Positions 23,401 to 35,289 of a stretch of DNA of 64,000 nucleotides are shown in pieces. Location: assembly GCA_028551475.1 (NCBI GenBank), contig CM052354.1:14221258-14285257 (forward strand), written 5' to 3'. Numbering within the stretch: position 1 is the stretch's first letter; the number at the start of each line of letters is the position of its first letter. The notes under the pieces are model-generated. The model saw only the letters and a program-made list of their open reading frames with translations, was not told where the DNA came from and did no database searches. The DNA comes from Casuarina equisetifolia (Eukaryota > Streptophyta > Magnoliopsida > Fagales > Casuarinaceae). The position numbers and the translations under genes were made by a program.

Positions 23401-23539
23401 ATCATTCGAACAACACACATTTCCACACGAGAACAACATTTTGACTTGTTGACAAAGGTATTGGGGATATAACAACACCATTTTCTTCTTAGTAAGTTGG
23501 GTGTCTAAAATCTATTTTGACCACCAGCTTGAACGGGAA

Positions 23540-23737
23540 TGTTGAAAATATTGTTTGTTGTTGTTATTGTTCATTGGCCCACTTTCCGTAAAGCCCTTCA
23601 CTGTTCATAGTTACTATAAATCAAATCATTCTTTAAAAGTCAAATTATGTGCTCCTCAACCTAAGACGTTTTCTATGGAGCCTCTTCAAATCTATAAAAG
23701 TAGTTTCATTGTTTCTGCTTCAATCCGTTTTTTAACA
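23540..23737 (+). repeat. 3' LTR of Copia C
   Basis: It starts TGTTGAAAATATTGTTTG and ends ...TTTTTTAACA. It is preceded by 'agcttgaacgggaa', a polypurine tract with one C. It is followed directly by the AAGAC duplication. Confidence 0.93.
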
Positions 23738-23742
23738 AAGAC

Positions 23743-26319
23743 AAGTAAGGTGGGCATCATGTAATGTAATGTACCATATAATTGATCAAAGGGAGGGAGA
23801 GAGATGGAATTACATTGCCTAAATGAATGAGCATTGGTGAGCATTTGAAACCAAATCTTATCCTTTTGAGACATTGCGTCTCTCATCCACAAACCTCTTG
23901 TGTGTTGCACAGCCTACCTCTTTCACTATCAATTATCTCATTTGAAGAAATATACATGCATTCGATAATACAAAGCGACGAAATAAACCAGAATGGTATG
24001 TACGTGAAGAAGGAAAAGACAAGGGTGATTCTCGCTCTCGCTGTCAGTTCAATGTCCAAAGAGAGCCAGCCACGAGACGGGTTAAATGGAATCACTAGCT
24101 TTTAGCATGACTGATTCCCAGTCCCTGACGTGAAAAGGGCTAAAAAGGTCCCGTTCCGTATGAAGGACGTGAACTATAACATTGACAGAGAAAGAAATAA
24201 AAAGTTCGAGACCTTTTTCCTCTTTAACTTAATGTTTTTAATGGATTGGCAAATCACGGACATGTTAAAACTCTTAAATTCTTTATCGACTGATGCTTGT
24301 AGGAAAAATTCGTTACGACTAGGTAATTATAATCCTCTGCCCTTTGTATTTATTGTTTTCTTAACATGTTTATGTTCAAGCTATGAGTCTAACATGTAAG
24401 CTTAATAATTAATTTTATAGAGATTAGGCTTACAACATGCCTTTTGTATCCTCACAAGGCATGGCTTTTAGTTCAATCTTATTTTTATTAATAAAATCTA
24501 TCAAGGTGCTATCTTAGTTATTTATATATTAAAAAACTATAATCCTATTTTTTAGTATGAAGTTTAATAATAAAAGTTAAACTCAACTACAAAATTTAAG
24601 ATTTGGTGTAACTTATAAAATAAATAGAAATTAAATTTAATCATAAAATTTTAACTTGTAAATTAAATCAAATAAAAGACAAGGAAACAAAGGTATCACT
24701 ATGAATTATTCTCTCCTTTGATTTCATTACAACAAGAAACCCCTAAAATAATTGAGAGGATTCAGTGCTTTATTCCCCATCATTTGAAATCTTCGTTAGC
24801 ATATAAAACACTGTTCTTCAAATTGCTTTTATCTGATTATTAATATGACAATAAGAATGATATCATTTCAACTAACCAATTAGATTGTCTCATCTCTTTT
24901 GTTCAGAAATCTTTTTATGCATGTTAAATGCACCTATGCATGTTTCTCTACTCTGTGGTATTTGGAGTATGTGACTTGAAAATGTATAAGTCTAATGCCA
25001 CCACCCACTACCATCAAACACATTCAAAAAATAATCTTTTTTGATTGGCTAGGGTCCTTGCCAACATCATGCGTACATGCTTTTAGGACTAATCAATTAG
25101 GTCTAGATAATGACATGTCTTCAAAAGTTTAAGCCTACGTGAAACCTTGTATTTACTGTTTTAAATATAATTAAATCTAAGCTATGAAACTAAAATATAG
25201 GCTTTGCAGTTAAATTTTCAAGGGTTAAGCTTACATTTTATCTTTTGTATCCCTGTAACATATAGTTTTTCAACTTAGCCTTTCTTTTATTAATAAAATA
25301 TGTCAAGATTTCATTATTATTTCTAGTATAAAAAAATGCTTGTTTCTCTAAATTAATTGTATACAATCATTGGCTGGAGCATGAGTTCACCTTTAGGTCA
25401 ATGGAAATTCAACAGATTTCCATATTCTTCTAAACTGAAGCCCATTAAATTAACATCTCACTCGTTTACTCAAAACTTAGGTAACCCATAGACTGAAAGG
25501 ATGAGTTTGATAGACCTAAATCAGATTAGTGCATAATTCAGCCGTCCTCCTCTCTGGAGCGCCCTCTTACGCCTTTCGCCATGACAAACTAAACGAGATT
25601 GGTAAAGGATTCGAACTTATCTTGTAAACTTGAAAGCGTTAGTTCACAATTACCGCAAATCGTATGACGAATTAAATAAAAAATAGTTCTTAAAATATTC
25701 AAAATATCATGAACTGCGCCTAGAAATTTCTTAAAAGTTAGTGACCAATCGAAAGTCTGATCGTTAATTTAACACATGGATGAAATACCATGAGCTACTC
25801 CCTAAAGATTACAATGAAGAAAGAATATAGACATCAAGTATGTTGCTTTTAATCTCTTTAAATTACGAACACCTTGAAAGATGATGGGTCATCTTGAATC
25901 GCAGTAATGGTAAGTGTATGACTGGATTCACCCGAATCCTATCTTCGCCCTGACCAAAAAGTACTTGTTAAAGTTGACTGAAGTACTTAATTTGAATTGC
26001 ATTAATGTCGGATCACTTGATAGTTGGATTACTTCCTCAACTTTTCGTTTTTTGAAAGTCACACTAATGTTTTTAATAATGAACATAAGTTTGCTTGCAC
26101 TAACTTTTGTATATTTATTGATAAATTCCAGTATTTTAGGAATCAGCTAAAGGCAGCTAATCCAACTAGCACATTCTGGTGGAAGCCCGTAGGCTAAGAA
26201 AGCCTTTATCCACAATTGCATTACAAACCTATACAATTATTCTCAAACTTATACTTCTGCATAGCAAAAGCCAAAGAAACAAGATTAAAATAATACAGGA
26301 GATGGGCCCAAACAAGAAC
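23743..26319. other. Unassigned AT-rich DNA with a dispersed direct repeat
   Basis: No exon, RNA gene or TE coding sequence was recognised in these 2.6 kb. Its left end should be the old upstream flank of GLO, displaced by Copia C. Segments at about 24345-24520 and 25147-25310 are similar: both have 'ttgtattta.tgtttt', then 'gcttac', 'ttttgtatcc' and 'ttttattaataaaat.t.tcaag'. They are direct repeats about 800 bp apart, possibly two copies of a small mobile element. Frames at 24130-24399 and 25914-26150 have no recognisable domain. Confidence 0.45.
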
Positions 26320-27929
26320 CTATTCGGTGAAATTTTACATGTAAGTGTACGTGTTGGACAAGTAATATAATAATAATTATAGATATCATCTCACAAAGAT
26401 TGGTCCATACTAAACTAGCTAATTAATAACGGCAAATAATTTCTAAAGTTTATTTAGCAAATCAAAGAGGTAAAATATGGATTTACTAATTAAATTTAAC
26501 CTAAACTTAATTAACAAAACATTTTAGAGCATCCAATTTTACCTAATTACTAAATACAAATGTCGATCATTCATGCTAGTAAGATTAATTTTATTATTGT
26601 GATGTTAGAATTTCTTAATTTATTCACTATCATATCATGTATAGCAAACCTACTTAACTCATTAACTCACTATATTTCTACCCATGAATTAAATGAACTA
26701 AATATGTTAAGATACGTGAATATTTCAATTTACACCTAAAACCACACAAATTATATGGTATATGTCTATCTATATTAACTTATAATTGCACATTACATGA
26801 AGCAACTACATATTATCTCAAACATGTAAATCAAATTATTTAAGTAGTAGTTAATCACTTAAAAGTATTAAATTTCATAATGTGTTACTTTACATTCATA
26901 AAATATCTCACAAAATACTATAACCATACTATTCATACATCATAATCAAGTTCTATCGTAACTCTAACATAATAAACTAAAACTTATATTTACATATATA
27001 GAAACAATATTAAAAATTGAACAAAACATTCTTCAAATTAAAAACATGAAAGTTGTGACCAAAGTATCTTTAATTCAAGAAACGTTTGCATAAATCTGCA
27101 CATTAGGAAGAGGAGCTTGCTAGAAAACGGGAAAAAAATGAGCAGAAATACCACCGCCACGCGCTGTCACACATTACCATGCGTTGCCACGTGCTGTCGC
27201 CACTCTTCACAGAAACCTCCAAAAAGAATCCCTAAATGCCGATATGTCAAAAGATCAAGTCATCTGTTGGAAAATCGCCGGAAAAAGCCCAATTTTGCCG
27301 AAAATAGCCCACGAATGGTGTTTGCCGTTGTCGCCGAAAACCGCCACGAAACTACTCCAAAAATGCCAGAAAGGAGACTAAGGTGGCAGATCCACTCCTT
27401 CCTCACCAAAAAACACCCAAAAGTGACCAGGAAATGCAAATAGGTCGTCGAAAATTTCACAACACGTGAACAGTCTTCTCCTTCGCTAGAAAAGAACACA
27501 ACCAATCGGCTTTCACCTGACTGTTGCATACTCTTAGAGTGTCGCACTGTTGCACATGGGCTTTGATTTATCTAATAAAGGAGAAGCCACACGCGCCTCT
27601 TCTTTGCTTCTCTGCTTCTCCGACCACACAATTTTCCCAGTAATGCCCCCTTTTTCAGTCCTTTCTTGCTTGATGAGAAAAGACTCCTTTCTTTCAATTT
27701 CGCACGAAAATTCACCACCACACATTAATTTCTTTTTTCTTTTGTTTTGTCTTTTCTTCCCTTGCTTCTCACGTGCATTCTCTTTTCTTCTACTTTTTCT
27801 CTTTATTTTGCTTCTTTTCTTTTATTTTTCTGCTATTTAAGGTTAATTGCATAAAATAACACAAGTTGCATAAATATGAATAAATACAACTATAACTTAA
27901 TAAAAATTATATTAAATATTACCTATAAT
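26320..27929 (-). repeat. 3' LTR of element F (LTR-X copy 2)
   Basis: It starts 'tattcggtgaaattttacat' and follows copy 1 along its length, including the coding-looking GC-richer block 27120-27540. It ends near 'acctataataataac'. The terminal palindrome 'ataactctat' found in other copies is missing and the sequence runs into 'attttgcttgtcctt', so the LTR/polypurine junction has been deleted. Open frames at 27117-27840 overlap on both strands and are not called. Confidence 0.8.
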
Positions 27930-29753
27930 AATAACATTTTGCTTGTCCTTAAGTTAAAAAATTAAATATTATGACAACACCAAAAAGAAAAAAAGAAAAA
28001 AAAATTTACACACAAAAAGCACTAAACAACATATTCTAACGACACAACTAATCAATCCATAATATTCTCCCAAACACCCCCAAACTTAACATTTTACTCA
28101 TCCTCAAGAAAAAGAATTACACAACACATACTAATAACCAATCCTTTCATGATATTCTCTCATAATTATTCAACTTAACAATTCAAAAAAAAACATAACT
28201 TTTATCTAGACACTACAATTGGTTTATAAGGTAAGATAAATTATGTCAACCATGTGTTTATGTAAATCCACATTTTTTCTCAATTACATGCACTCTAAAT
28301 AGATACACATTAATATACAACCTCTAAAAATCTTTAACCAAATCTCATAGGTTTATTTTTCATTCCTCTCTCCACTAATGTAAGCCAATCATTTAACCAA
28401 GAATCAATATGACTTTTATAAGCTTGTAATATAAGATTGGGCTAAAGGTAAGAATGAAAGTCATTTAAGCTCAAATAACCCATGAACACATTACTTTTTA
28501 GGATTTTATTAAAACTCTAGTCCTTCTATACCTTTTTACTATATGAAAATGATCTTTCTACCACCACTTATTCTTATTCTTTCTTGTCCAACAATGCTTT
28601 AACACTAACAAAAAATATCATTAAAACTCTAGCTCCTCTTTACCTATTTACTCTATGAAAATGATCTTTCTACCACCATTTATTCTTATTCTTTCTTGTC
28701 CAACAATATTTTAACACTGATAAAAAGTCACAATCATATGGGCAACAATAAAGCAAAACAACATTGTTTAAGTATATCCACCTCAATCCTCTTTTACCAA
28801 TGATATTCAATTACAATGCTCAAAGGTCTCTTTTAAAGAACTATGTGAATAAAATCTAACAAAATATAATGAGATTTATTCCATCATAAAATAAATGCCC
28901 TTTCTTGTCTTTTTCTTTTTTGTCCTTTTTTTTGTTTTCCATTTGCATGTACATTTACAGAAACAACATATTATGCTATACACAATCATTCCAATTAATT
29001 TCTTCTCATACTACATCCTTTCCCTCGACTTCTCTCATGCTCAAAAGGACAATAGGATAAATTGATCAAAAAGGCTAAGAGATATATGTGCAGGTGTCAT
29101 TCAACAAAAGTAGGATAAGAATGAAGCTTAGTAGGGTGATTGGGGATAAGTAAATAGGTTAGCTTAAAATGCTTAATCGATCCAAAGATGACCTAAATCA
29201 TTTTCTTAGTTAGATACAGCCTAGGATTTTGCCTCAAAAGGAAATCAAGCAAATTCTAAGATCCATGTGAGATTCAAGAAAATCATATACTTCACATGAA
29301 TTTTCTCTAGAAATACACACAATTTCAAGAAAATATAAACTTTTAGTGCTTAATAAGTAAATCAACATAATTAGAATCATACTTAACTTATACCACAATT
29401 GTAAGTTTGAACAAAATCTACATCTCCTTAAGAATCCTCAAGATTTCACAATGAAAAATCCAATCATGGTGATCATGGTCCATCATAAAAAAAGAATCAT
29501 AAAAAAAAAGACTTTTAACATAACTTTTAACACAAAACAAAAAATTTTAGCACAACACTGCCAATACAATTCCAACATAGTAGAAAACACTTCCAATATA
29601 CTCCCAATATACTTCCAACATAACCACAACTACCACAATACATAACCTTTAACACAACCTAACAATAGAGCACATTTCCAACAATAACAGTAATACCCCC
29701 AAACTTGAATGAAGCATTCTCCTCAATGTTAAAAGAAAATAAAGTAATAATAA
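27930..29753 (-). other. Element F non-coding internal region
   Basis: AT-rich, with no coding potential on either strand. It has C-run words 'cacccccaaacttaacattt' at 28074 and 'cccccaaacttgaatgaagc' at 29696, typical of the region between pol and the 3' LTR in Athila-type elements. It contains a tandem duplication of about 112 bp at 28509-28731. I see no gene in these 1.8 kb. Confidence 0.6.
28509..28731. repeat. 112-bp tandem duplication
   Basis: 28509-28620 and 28621-28731 are two adjacent copies. Each starts 'ttaaaactctag', contains 'gaaaatgatctttctaccac' and 'ttctttcttgtccaacaat', and ends near 'ttaacact'. A handful of substitutions separate them. Confidence 0.9.
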
Positions 29754-30416
29754 GGAAGTGATAACTCTATTTTATATAGAGTTATTTTAATTATTTTAGG
29801 TAATATTTAATATTATTTTTATTAGATATATTTGTATTCAATTATATTTATGCATATTTTGTTATTTTATGTAACAAACCCAAAATAGAAGAAAAATGAA
29901 GAAAATAAGCACAAAATCAAAAGAAAATGAGAAAAGAGAAGGAGAGCTAAAAAGAAAATAGGCTAAAATAAGGCTTTGGGTCAAGTTCGTGGGCTTGGAA
30001 AGGGGCCGAAATGGGCCTCGGATCGTGCAAGAAGGAAAAGAAAAGAAAAAGTAAAAAAAAAGGCTTTTATCAAGCTTGGAACGGAAGTTGGGTCATGTAG
30101 AGAGAATGGAGAATATAGTGTGAAACCAGAAAAACATCAAGAAAGAGAGAGAGACCTGCATGATCGGAGTTTCTCCTTTGCCGGAAAGGTAAAGCCCACG
30201 CGTGACAGCGTGGGAGTCTAAAAATGCACGACGGTCGTGTGAACGTAGACCATCCATGCATTCTTTTTCGGCGAAGGAGAGCATGATACCAAGAATTTTT
30301 TTACCATCAAAGTTGCATTTTCCTGGTGAGTTTTGGGCTTTCTTGGGCAAGAAAAGAACAAATATGAGCCCTTTGTGTGATTTCTGGTGTTTTTGAAGCA
30401 GATTGGAGTAGTTTCG

Positions 30417-30749
30417 TGTTAGAACTGGCTTGACCTTGGCACGTGGCAAGTAAAAAGGTATTTTGTACAATGGAGAAGAGGAAGAGAAAAAGAACAAAAA
30501 GGAAAGGGAATGTGAAGAGACAGCTATTGAGAAATGTTGTTTACTTTCCTTTCATTGACTGTTCTTATTACTTTACCTTATTGCCTTTGGTTATGTCTTT
30601 ACCTACTTTGTAGTTTGATGGTAGCACAATCGTAATCTAGTTTGTATGTTGCTGTGGATCTCTGTATTGAAACTTTGTATTCAAGGATTTATCCAAAATT
30701 AAAGGGAAACTTTGCCCAAATTTCCATAGATTTGGTTTCCATCCTAATA
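30417..30749 (+). repeat. 5' LTR of chromovirus E
   Basis: It starts TGTTAGAACTGGCTTGACC and ends ...CCATCCTAATA, matching the 3' LTR that ends CCTAACA. It is followed by 'tggtatctagagcc' at 30754-30767, a tRNA-Met-type primer binding site. Confidence 0.93.
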
Positions 30750-30800
30750 ATGGTGGTATCTAGAGCCATCGATTTGGCGCCTCAAACCTAGAAGCAAACC

Positions 30801-32440
30801 ATGGCTGACCACAGGGCTTGCCTCCACCAACTGTGAAAACCGCTTCCTCACCCTCGAAGGTCAGAACCTCACCCTCCTATAAAAAATGGACCTTCTTTTG
30901 CAGCACACAGCCCCTTCCTCCAACCCCACCCGTGAACCCCCCATCCTCCGACCCCACTGTTTCGATCGAACCCACACACACACCCATCACCCCCATAACC
31001 TCCTTGGCCAACCCTCTTACCAACCCCACTTCGCTTCCCCACATCGCACCCTACATTCCCCCTGTTTCTTGGACCATTGCCAATAACCCTAACCCACCTA
31101 TCCTCGTTAAGGATTTAGATCAACTTCCCCAATCTCCCCCCACCCCCATTGAAACTGACCCTTCCACCATCCCACTCTTGACCTTCACCACTCATTCCAT
31201 AACCCACACTCCCACACCTCCCAGTGCCACCCCTAGCCCGCCCCCCCCCCCCCTCAACTGCTCTAACGCTGGGTGGGCTGGCCATTGCCCTCTATAGCAC
31301 CCTGACTCCCACTCGGGTCCTATCACCTAGGCCCCACCACAACCACAGGCCCCTCCATCGGCCCCTATCTAGTGCCCATTACATCCGGCCTCCGCGGGTC
31401 CTCCTCTCTAGTCCACCTCCCTTGGGCCTACCTCCCTAGCTCCCACATGGGCCTCGGCCCCTCCATAAGCCCCCACTAGGACCCCAAGCCCACCGCAGGC
31501 CACACCGTAGGCCCCTCCCCAAGCTCCCACTGGGGGCCCATCCCAACAGGTCTACGGGGGCCCCTATTTGTAACCCGCCTCCCTTAGGTCCTCCTCACAA
31601 GCCCCCAACTGGGCCAATCCCACCTGCAGACCCTTCAGTAGCCCAGCCCCCTAGGTTGGCCTTCACAACACCCACCTAGGTCTTGGCCCCACAGTAGGCC
31701 CCCGCATGGGGCCCATCCCTTTCTTAGGTCCCCACCTGGGGTCGTCTCATTCCGCAGCCCCCATTAGCAGGCCTTCTTAGACCCAGTCTGCCCACCCTCA
31801 ACCAGCCACCCCCCCAGGCTGGCTCCCACAACATCCACTTGGGCCTCGGCCCCATAGCAGGCCCCTGCCTAGGGCCCGTCTCCTTCTCAAACCCCCACCT
31901 AAGGCCTTTCTTAGCCTGCACCCCCCCGCCCATCCATATTACAGGCCCCACCTAGGGCCTTTCTCAGCCAACAGCCCCCCCCCCCCCCCAACGAGCCTTC
32001 TTAGACCCAGTCTACCTCCTAGAGGCCTCCCCAGCACTAAACCCCCACGTGGGGCCCAGCCTCCCAAGCCCACATTAGGGGGCCATCCTAATTAATCCCT
32101 ACCTGGGGCCCATCTCAGCCCTAGGCTACCGTCAAGACCCTTCTAGGCCTATCAATTTCCACTTAGGCCTCGCCCTCCCCACCGGCTAAGTAGCACACCT
32201 TCACGAGCTCCCCCACACAACCTATGGGTCCTACTAGCGAGCCAGCCACCACCTCTTGGAGCTCCCATTTCCTAGGCCCCAATCAAGCCACCTAGTGGGC
32301 CCCTTAGGCCTCCAGCTTCCTCCAGCAAGCCCCACCTACTTCCACCGGTTCCTCACAACCACTAACTACTTCCTAAGGTCCCCCACCACCAACTCCTGCC
32401 GCTGGTACCACCGACCAGCCCACTGCTTGGTCCTCGGCCC
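30801..32440 (+). pseudogene. Chromovirus E leader / C-rich proline-coding block
   Basis: An ATG at 30801 (MADHRACLHQL) hits a stop soon, and the neighbouring frame from 30818 is open for 159 codons. That frame is about one third proline (TPPVNPPSSDPTVSIEPTHT and similar). From 31300 to 32430 the DNA is a run of imperfect C-rich units with words such as 'gcccccacctagggccca' and 'ctcggcccc', with no long frame. Homopolymer C runs lie at about 31240 and 31975. Position and composition suggest an expanded, decayed Pro-rich N-terminal extension of gag. Other plant chromoviruses have shorter linkers here. No host gene could be recognised. Confidence 0.6.
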
Positions 32441-32535
32441 CCACTAGCAACTTCGGTGGGCCTATGCAAGATGCTTTTCCCACACCAGGTACCCCCTTGA
32501 ATCGCCCCCAATGCCCAGACTTTCCTATGTTTTAG

Positions 32536-33225
32536 GGGGACAAACCCTGTGATTGGCTGAATAGTTGTGAATTTTTCTTTCGATTTGAACTTATGAACAC
32601 ATATGAGAAGGTGGAATATGCGGTGATTTACCTTCAAGGAACGACCTCGGAATGGGTCCGCCCTTATCTCCAGCATAAAGGCTGTGTAACTTAGGAACAG
32701 TTTGCCATTGATGTTTGTAGGAAGTTTGCCCAAGATACCTTTGGGGGTCCCACGGTAGAATTTCACCTCCTTAGACAAAACCTCACTGTGCAACACTATG
32801 TGGAAGAATTTAATCGTTTGAGATATAAGTTATTAGCCCAAAACCCTAATTGCCCTAACACAAACTTCTTAACTGCCTTTGTGGTGGGGCTGAAAGAGGA
32901 TATTAAAGCCCATGTGATCTTGTCCCAGCCTATGGATTTAGATTCAACCTTTTAGCATGCCTTGATACATGAAAAGTATATGTTGCCACTCACCAAAGGA
33001 CACACCCCACCTCTCCCAGTAGCTAGTCACCTTCCTGTTGCTCACACACACGCCCCCCACCAGCTCAACCTTGGGCTACTAGGGCCACCCCACCTCGTAG
33101 GGAGATGCATTCTCCCACGAGGTGTATTACCGATTCTCAAATGCAAGCATGCCAAGCCTAAGGGTTATGCTACTATTATGATGAAAAGTATGTTAGGGGT
33201 CATGTATGCAAAAGGAAACAACTTT
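32536..33225 (+). pseudogene. Chromovirus E gag
   Basis: It reads GDKPCDWLNSCEFFFRFELM, EKVEYAVIYLQGTTSEWVRP, CRKFAQDTFGGPTVEFHLLR, VQHYVEEFNRLRYKLL and FVVGLKEDIKAHVI, the Ty3 gag capsid core, with in-frame stops at two places. The knuckle near 33166-33205 reads CYYYDEKYVRGHVC, so the second Cys of CCHC is Tyr. Gag builds the particle in active elements. Confidence 0.88.
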
Positions 33226-33289
33226 TCTTGTTGCTCGATGAGGATGAAACAGGGGAGGAGTTCGAGGGTGAATTGACCTTCATTCAGCA

Positions 33290-33640
33290 GCTTGCCAAGG
33301 TCCTTGTAGAATCAGAGATGGAGGACACTCTGTCCATACATGCCATGTCAGGGGGTTCTTCTTCTGCTACCTTTAGGCTAATGGCTCTCTTGGGCACCAT
33401 TAGAATCAACATGCTTTTTGATACGAGAGCTACACATAATTTTATTAATGAGGGGTTAGCTGAAAGATTAGGCTACCAACTGGAGGAGATTAGACCCTTT
33501 CGGGTTAAGATTGCGAACGACCATCAGTTGCAAGGTAACCTTAAGTGTAGTAATTTTGAATGGAAGATGCAGGGCCACTAATTTTTTATGGAGGTTTGCT
33601 TGCTGTCCCTAAGAGGTTATGACGCCGTCCTAGGCATGTA
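33290..33640 (+). pseudogene. Chromovirus E protease
   Basis: RINMLFDTRATHNFINEGLA is the retropepsin motif. The catalytic D-T/S-G has Arg in place of Gly (DTR), which should abolish activity. AERLGYQLEEIRPFRVKIAN follows and then a stop at about 33580; the C-terminal part continues in broken frames (CLLSLRGYDAVLGM). Confidence 0.86.
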
Positions 33641-33869
33641 GTGGGTCGAGAGGGTCAACCATATCAGCCTAGATGTGGTAGCACATACGTTCACTATCCA
33701 TCTAGCAGGGGAACCCATGGTTTTATGTGTTTTTCGCGGGAAAAGGGTCTTCTTAGCGACCTTAAATGGGTCGAGCTTTTGGAGTTGGGTGACAAAGCAC
33801 CCCCATTGTATTGTGGGACAACTTTGAGCACTTGATTTAGATCGGGAGGAGACCATTCCCGCCCCCTTA

Positions 33870-34640
33870 GAGGGTCTGATGAGAGAGTTTGAGGACGTGT
33901 TCGCTACACTGACACAACTACCCTCGAGTAGGGAATTTAACCATCATATTCCACTCGGGAAGGGTAGTAAGCCAGTTAATCTCAGACTTATCAATACCCT
34001 TTTGTTCAAAAGGTTGAGATCAAAAAGAAGGTTGATAAGATGTTATCGATTGGGGTTATCCGCAACAGTTCCAGTCCATTTGCCTTACCCATATTACTAG
34101 TGAAGAAACATGATAGGAGTTGGAGATTTTATGTGGATTATAAAGCCTTGAACGCACTCACCATCAAAGATAAGTTTTTGATCCCGATCATTGAGGAGCT
34201 TCTGGATGAACTCCATGGAATAGCATGGTTCTCTAAGCTAGATTTGCGCTCCGGGTACCACCAGGTGCGAGTATTTCCCCCGAACATTTCTAAAACAACA
34301 TTCTGGACGCACCAAGGCCACTATGAGTTTCTAGTGATGCCTTTCGGCTTGACCAATGCCTTAGCCACCTTCCAGGGCTTAATGAACCATATCTTCAAAC
34401 TACATTTGAGGAAGTTTGTGATGATTTTCTTTGACAACATTCTAGTATACAGCCCATCATGGGAAACACATGTTCGCCATCTATAGCTAGTCTTGCAACT
34501 TTTACGGGATAATAAACTATTTGCCAAGAGGAGCAAATGTGCATTTAGGTGACAACAGATTGACTATCTGAGGCACATTATCTCGAGCAAGGGTATTGAG
34601 GTGGATCCCTAGAAGATTGAGGACATGTTAGCATGGCCTT
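33870..34640 (+). pseudogene. Chromovirus E reverse transcriptase
   Basis: The N-terminal part reads MREFEDVFATLTQLPSSREF, then [16 protein letters not shown] and, after a shift, [20 protein letters not shown]. The core has [35 protein letters not shown] and [18 protein letters not shown]. The catalytic box reads [12 protein letters not shown], so the second Asp is Asn. Stops occur after HVRHL and in the connection domain. Confidence 0.92.
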
Positions 34641-34651
34641 AACCAGTCACA

Positions 34652-35266
34652 ATGCAAGGCTTACGTGGATTTCTAGCTCTCATCGGGTACTACAAATGGT
34701 TCATGAAGGACTATAGTCAAGTGAGCCATCCACTTACTTATATGCTCAAAAAGGACAACTTCCAATGGACCCCAAAGGCGGTGAGTGCCTTCGAGCAGCT
34801 CAAGCGGGCAATGAGCTCAACCCCTGTGTTAGCACCACTTGATTTCCAGAAATCCTTTGTTATTGAGACAGATGCTTGTTATGGAGGCATAAGTGCGGTA
34901 CTTATGCAAGAAGGGCATCTTATCGCTTACTTGAGTAAGGCATTGGCACCGAAGCACTTGGGCTTATCCACTTATGAGAAAGAACTCTTGGCAGTGGTGA
35001 TGGTATTCCAGAAGTGGTGGTTATATCTGTTGGGGACTCATTTCATCATCCATACCGACCATAGTAGCCTTAAACACTTACTGGAACAAAGAGTATCCAC
35101 CCTTGCTCAACATAAGTGGCTTACTAAGCTGCTTGGGTTCAACTATGAGATCTGGCATAAGCGTGCTACGGAGAACCGAGCAGTCGATGCCCTCTCTAAA
35201 CTTCTTACAGATTTTGAAAAGTCTGAGTTACAAGTGCTGTCTGTGTTACAACCACACTGGATTTAG
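34652..35266 (+). pseudogene. Chromovirus E RNase H
   Basis: The longest clean block of the element, 204 codons. It starts MQGLRGFLALIGYYKWFMKD (RT connection), then FVIETDACYGGISAVLMQEG, LSTYEKELLAVVMVFQKWW, FIIHTDHSSLKHLLEQRV and ENRAVDALSKL. The D, E, D and final D positions of Ty3 RNase H are all present. The frame is cut off from RT by stops upstream. Confidence 0.92.
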
Positions 35267-35289
35267 GAAGTGCTATAGAGTTATGCAAA

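Larger units (their letters stand above)
18603..23737 (+). mobile_element. Copia element C, complete but dead
   Basis: A 5.1-kb element with short LTRs (168 and 198 bp). A perfect 5-bp target duplication AAGAC at 18598-18602 and 23738-23742 flanks it. The order is gag, zinc knuckle, protease, integrase, RT and RNase H, which is Copia order. Many in-frame stops and at least one 29-nt duplication break the frame, so it is an old insertion. It separates the GLO pseudogene from its former upstream region. The short LTRs and compact size resemble Ale/Retrofit-like lineages, which is an inference. Confidence 0.94.

Noticed and set aside
27117-27840. Several open frames of 60-108 codons
   Set aside because: They are the LTR-X copy 2 counterpart of the GC-richer LTR block, with no domain and no shared frame with copy 1.
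28500-28740. CRISPR-like array
   Set aside because: There are only two adjacent 112-bp units with no spacers, in plant transposon DNA.
30818-31297. 159-codon proline-rich frame as an independent gene (extensin-like)
   Set aside because: It sits between the primer site and gag of chromovirus E, has no signal peptide or SPPPP extensin pattern, and runs into decayed C-rich repeats.
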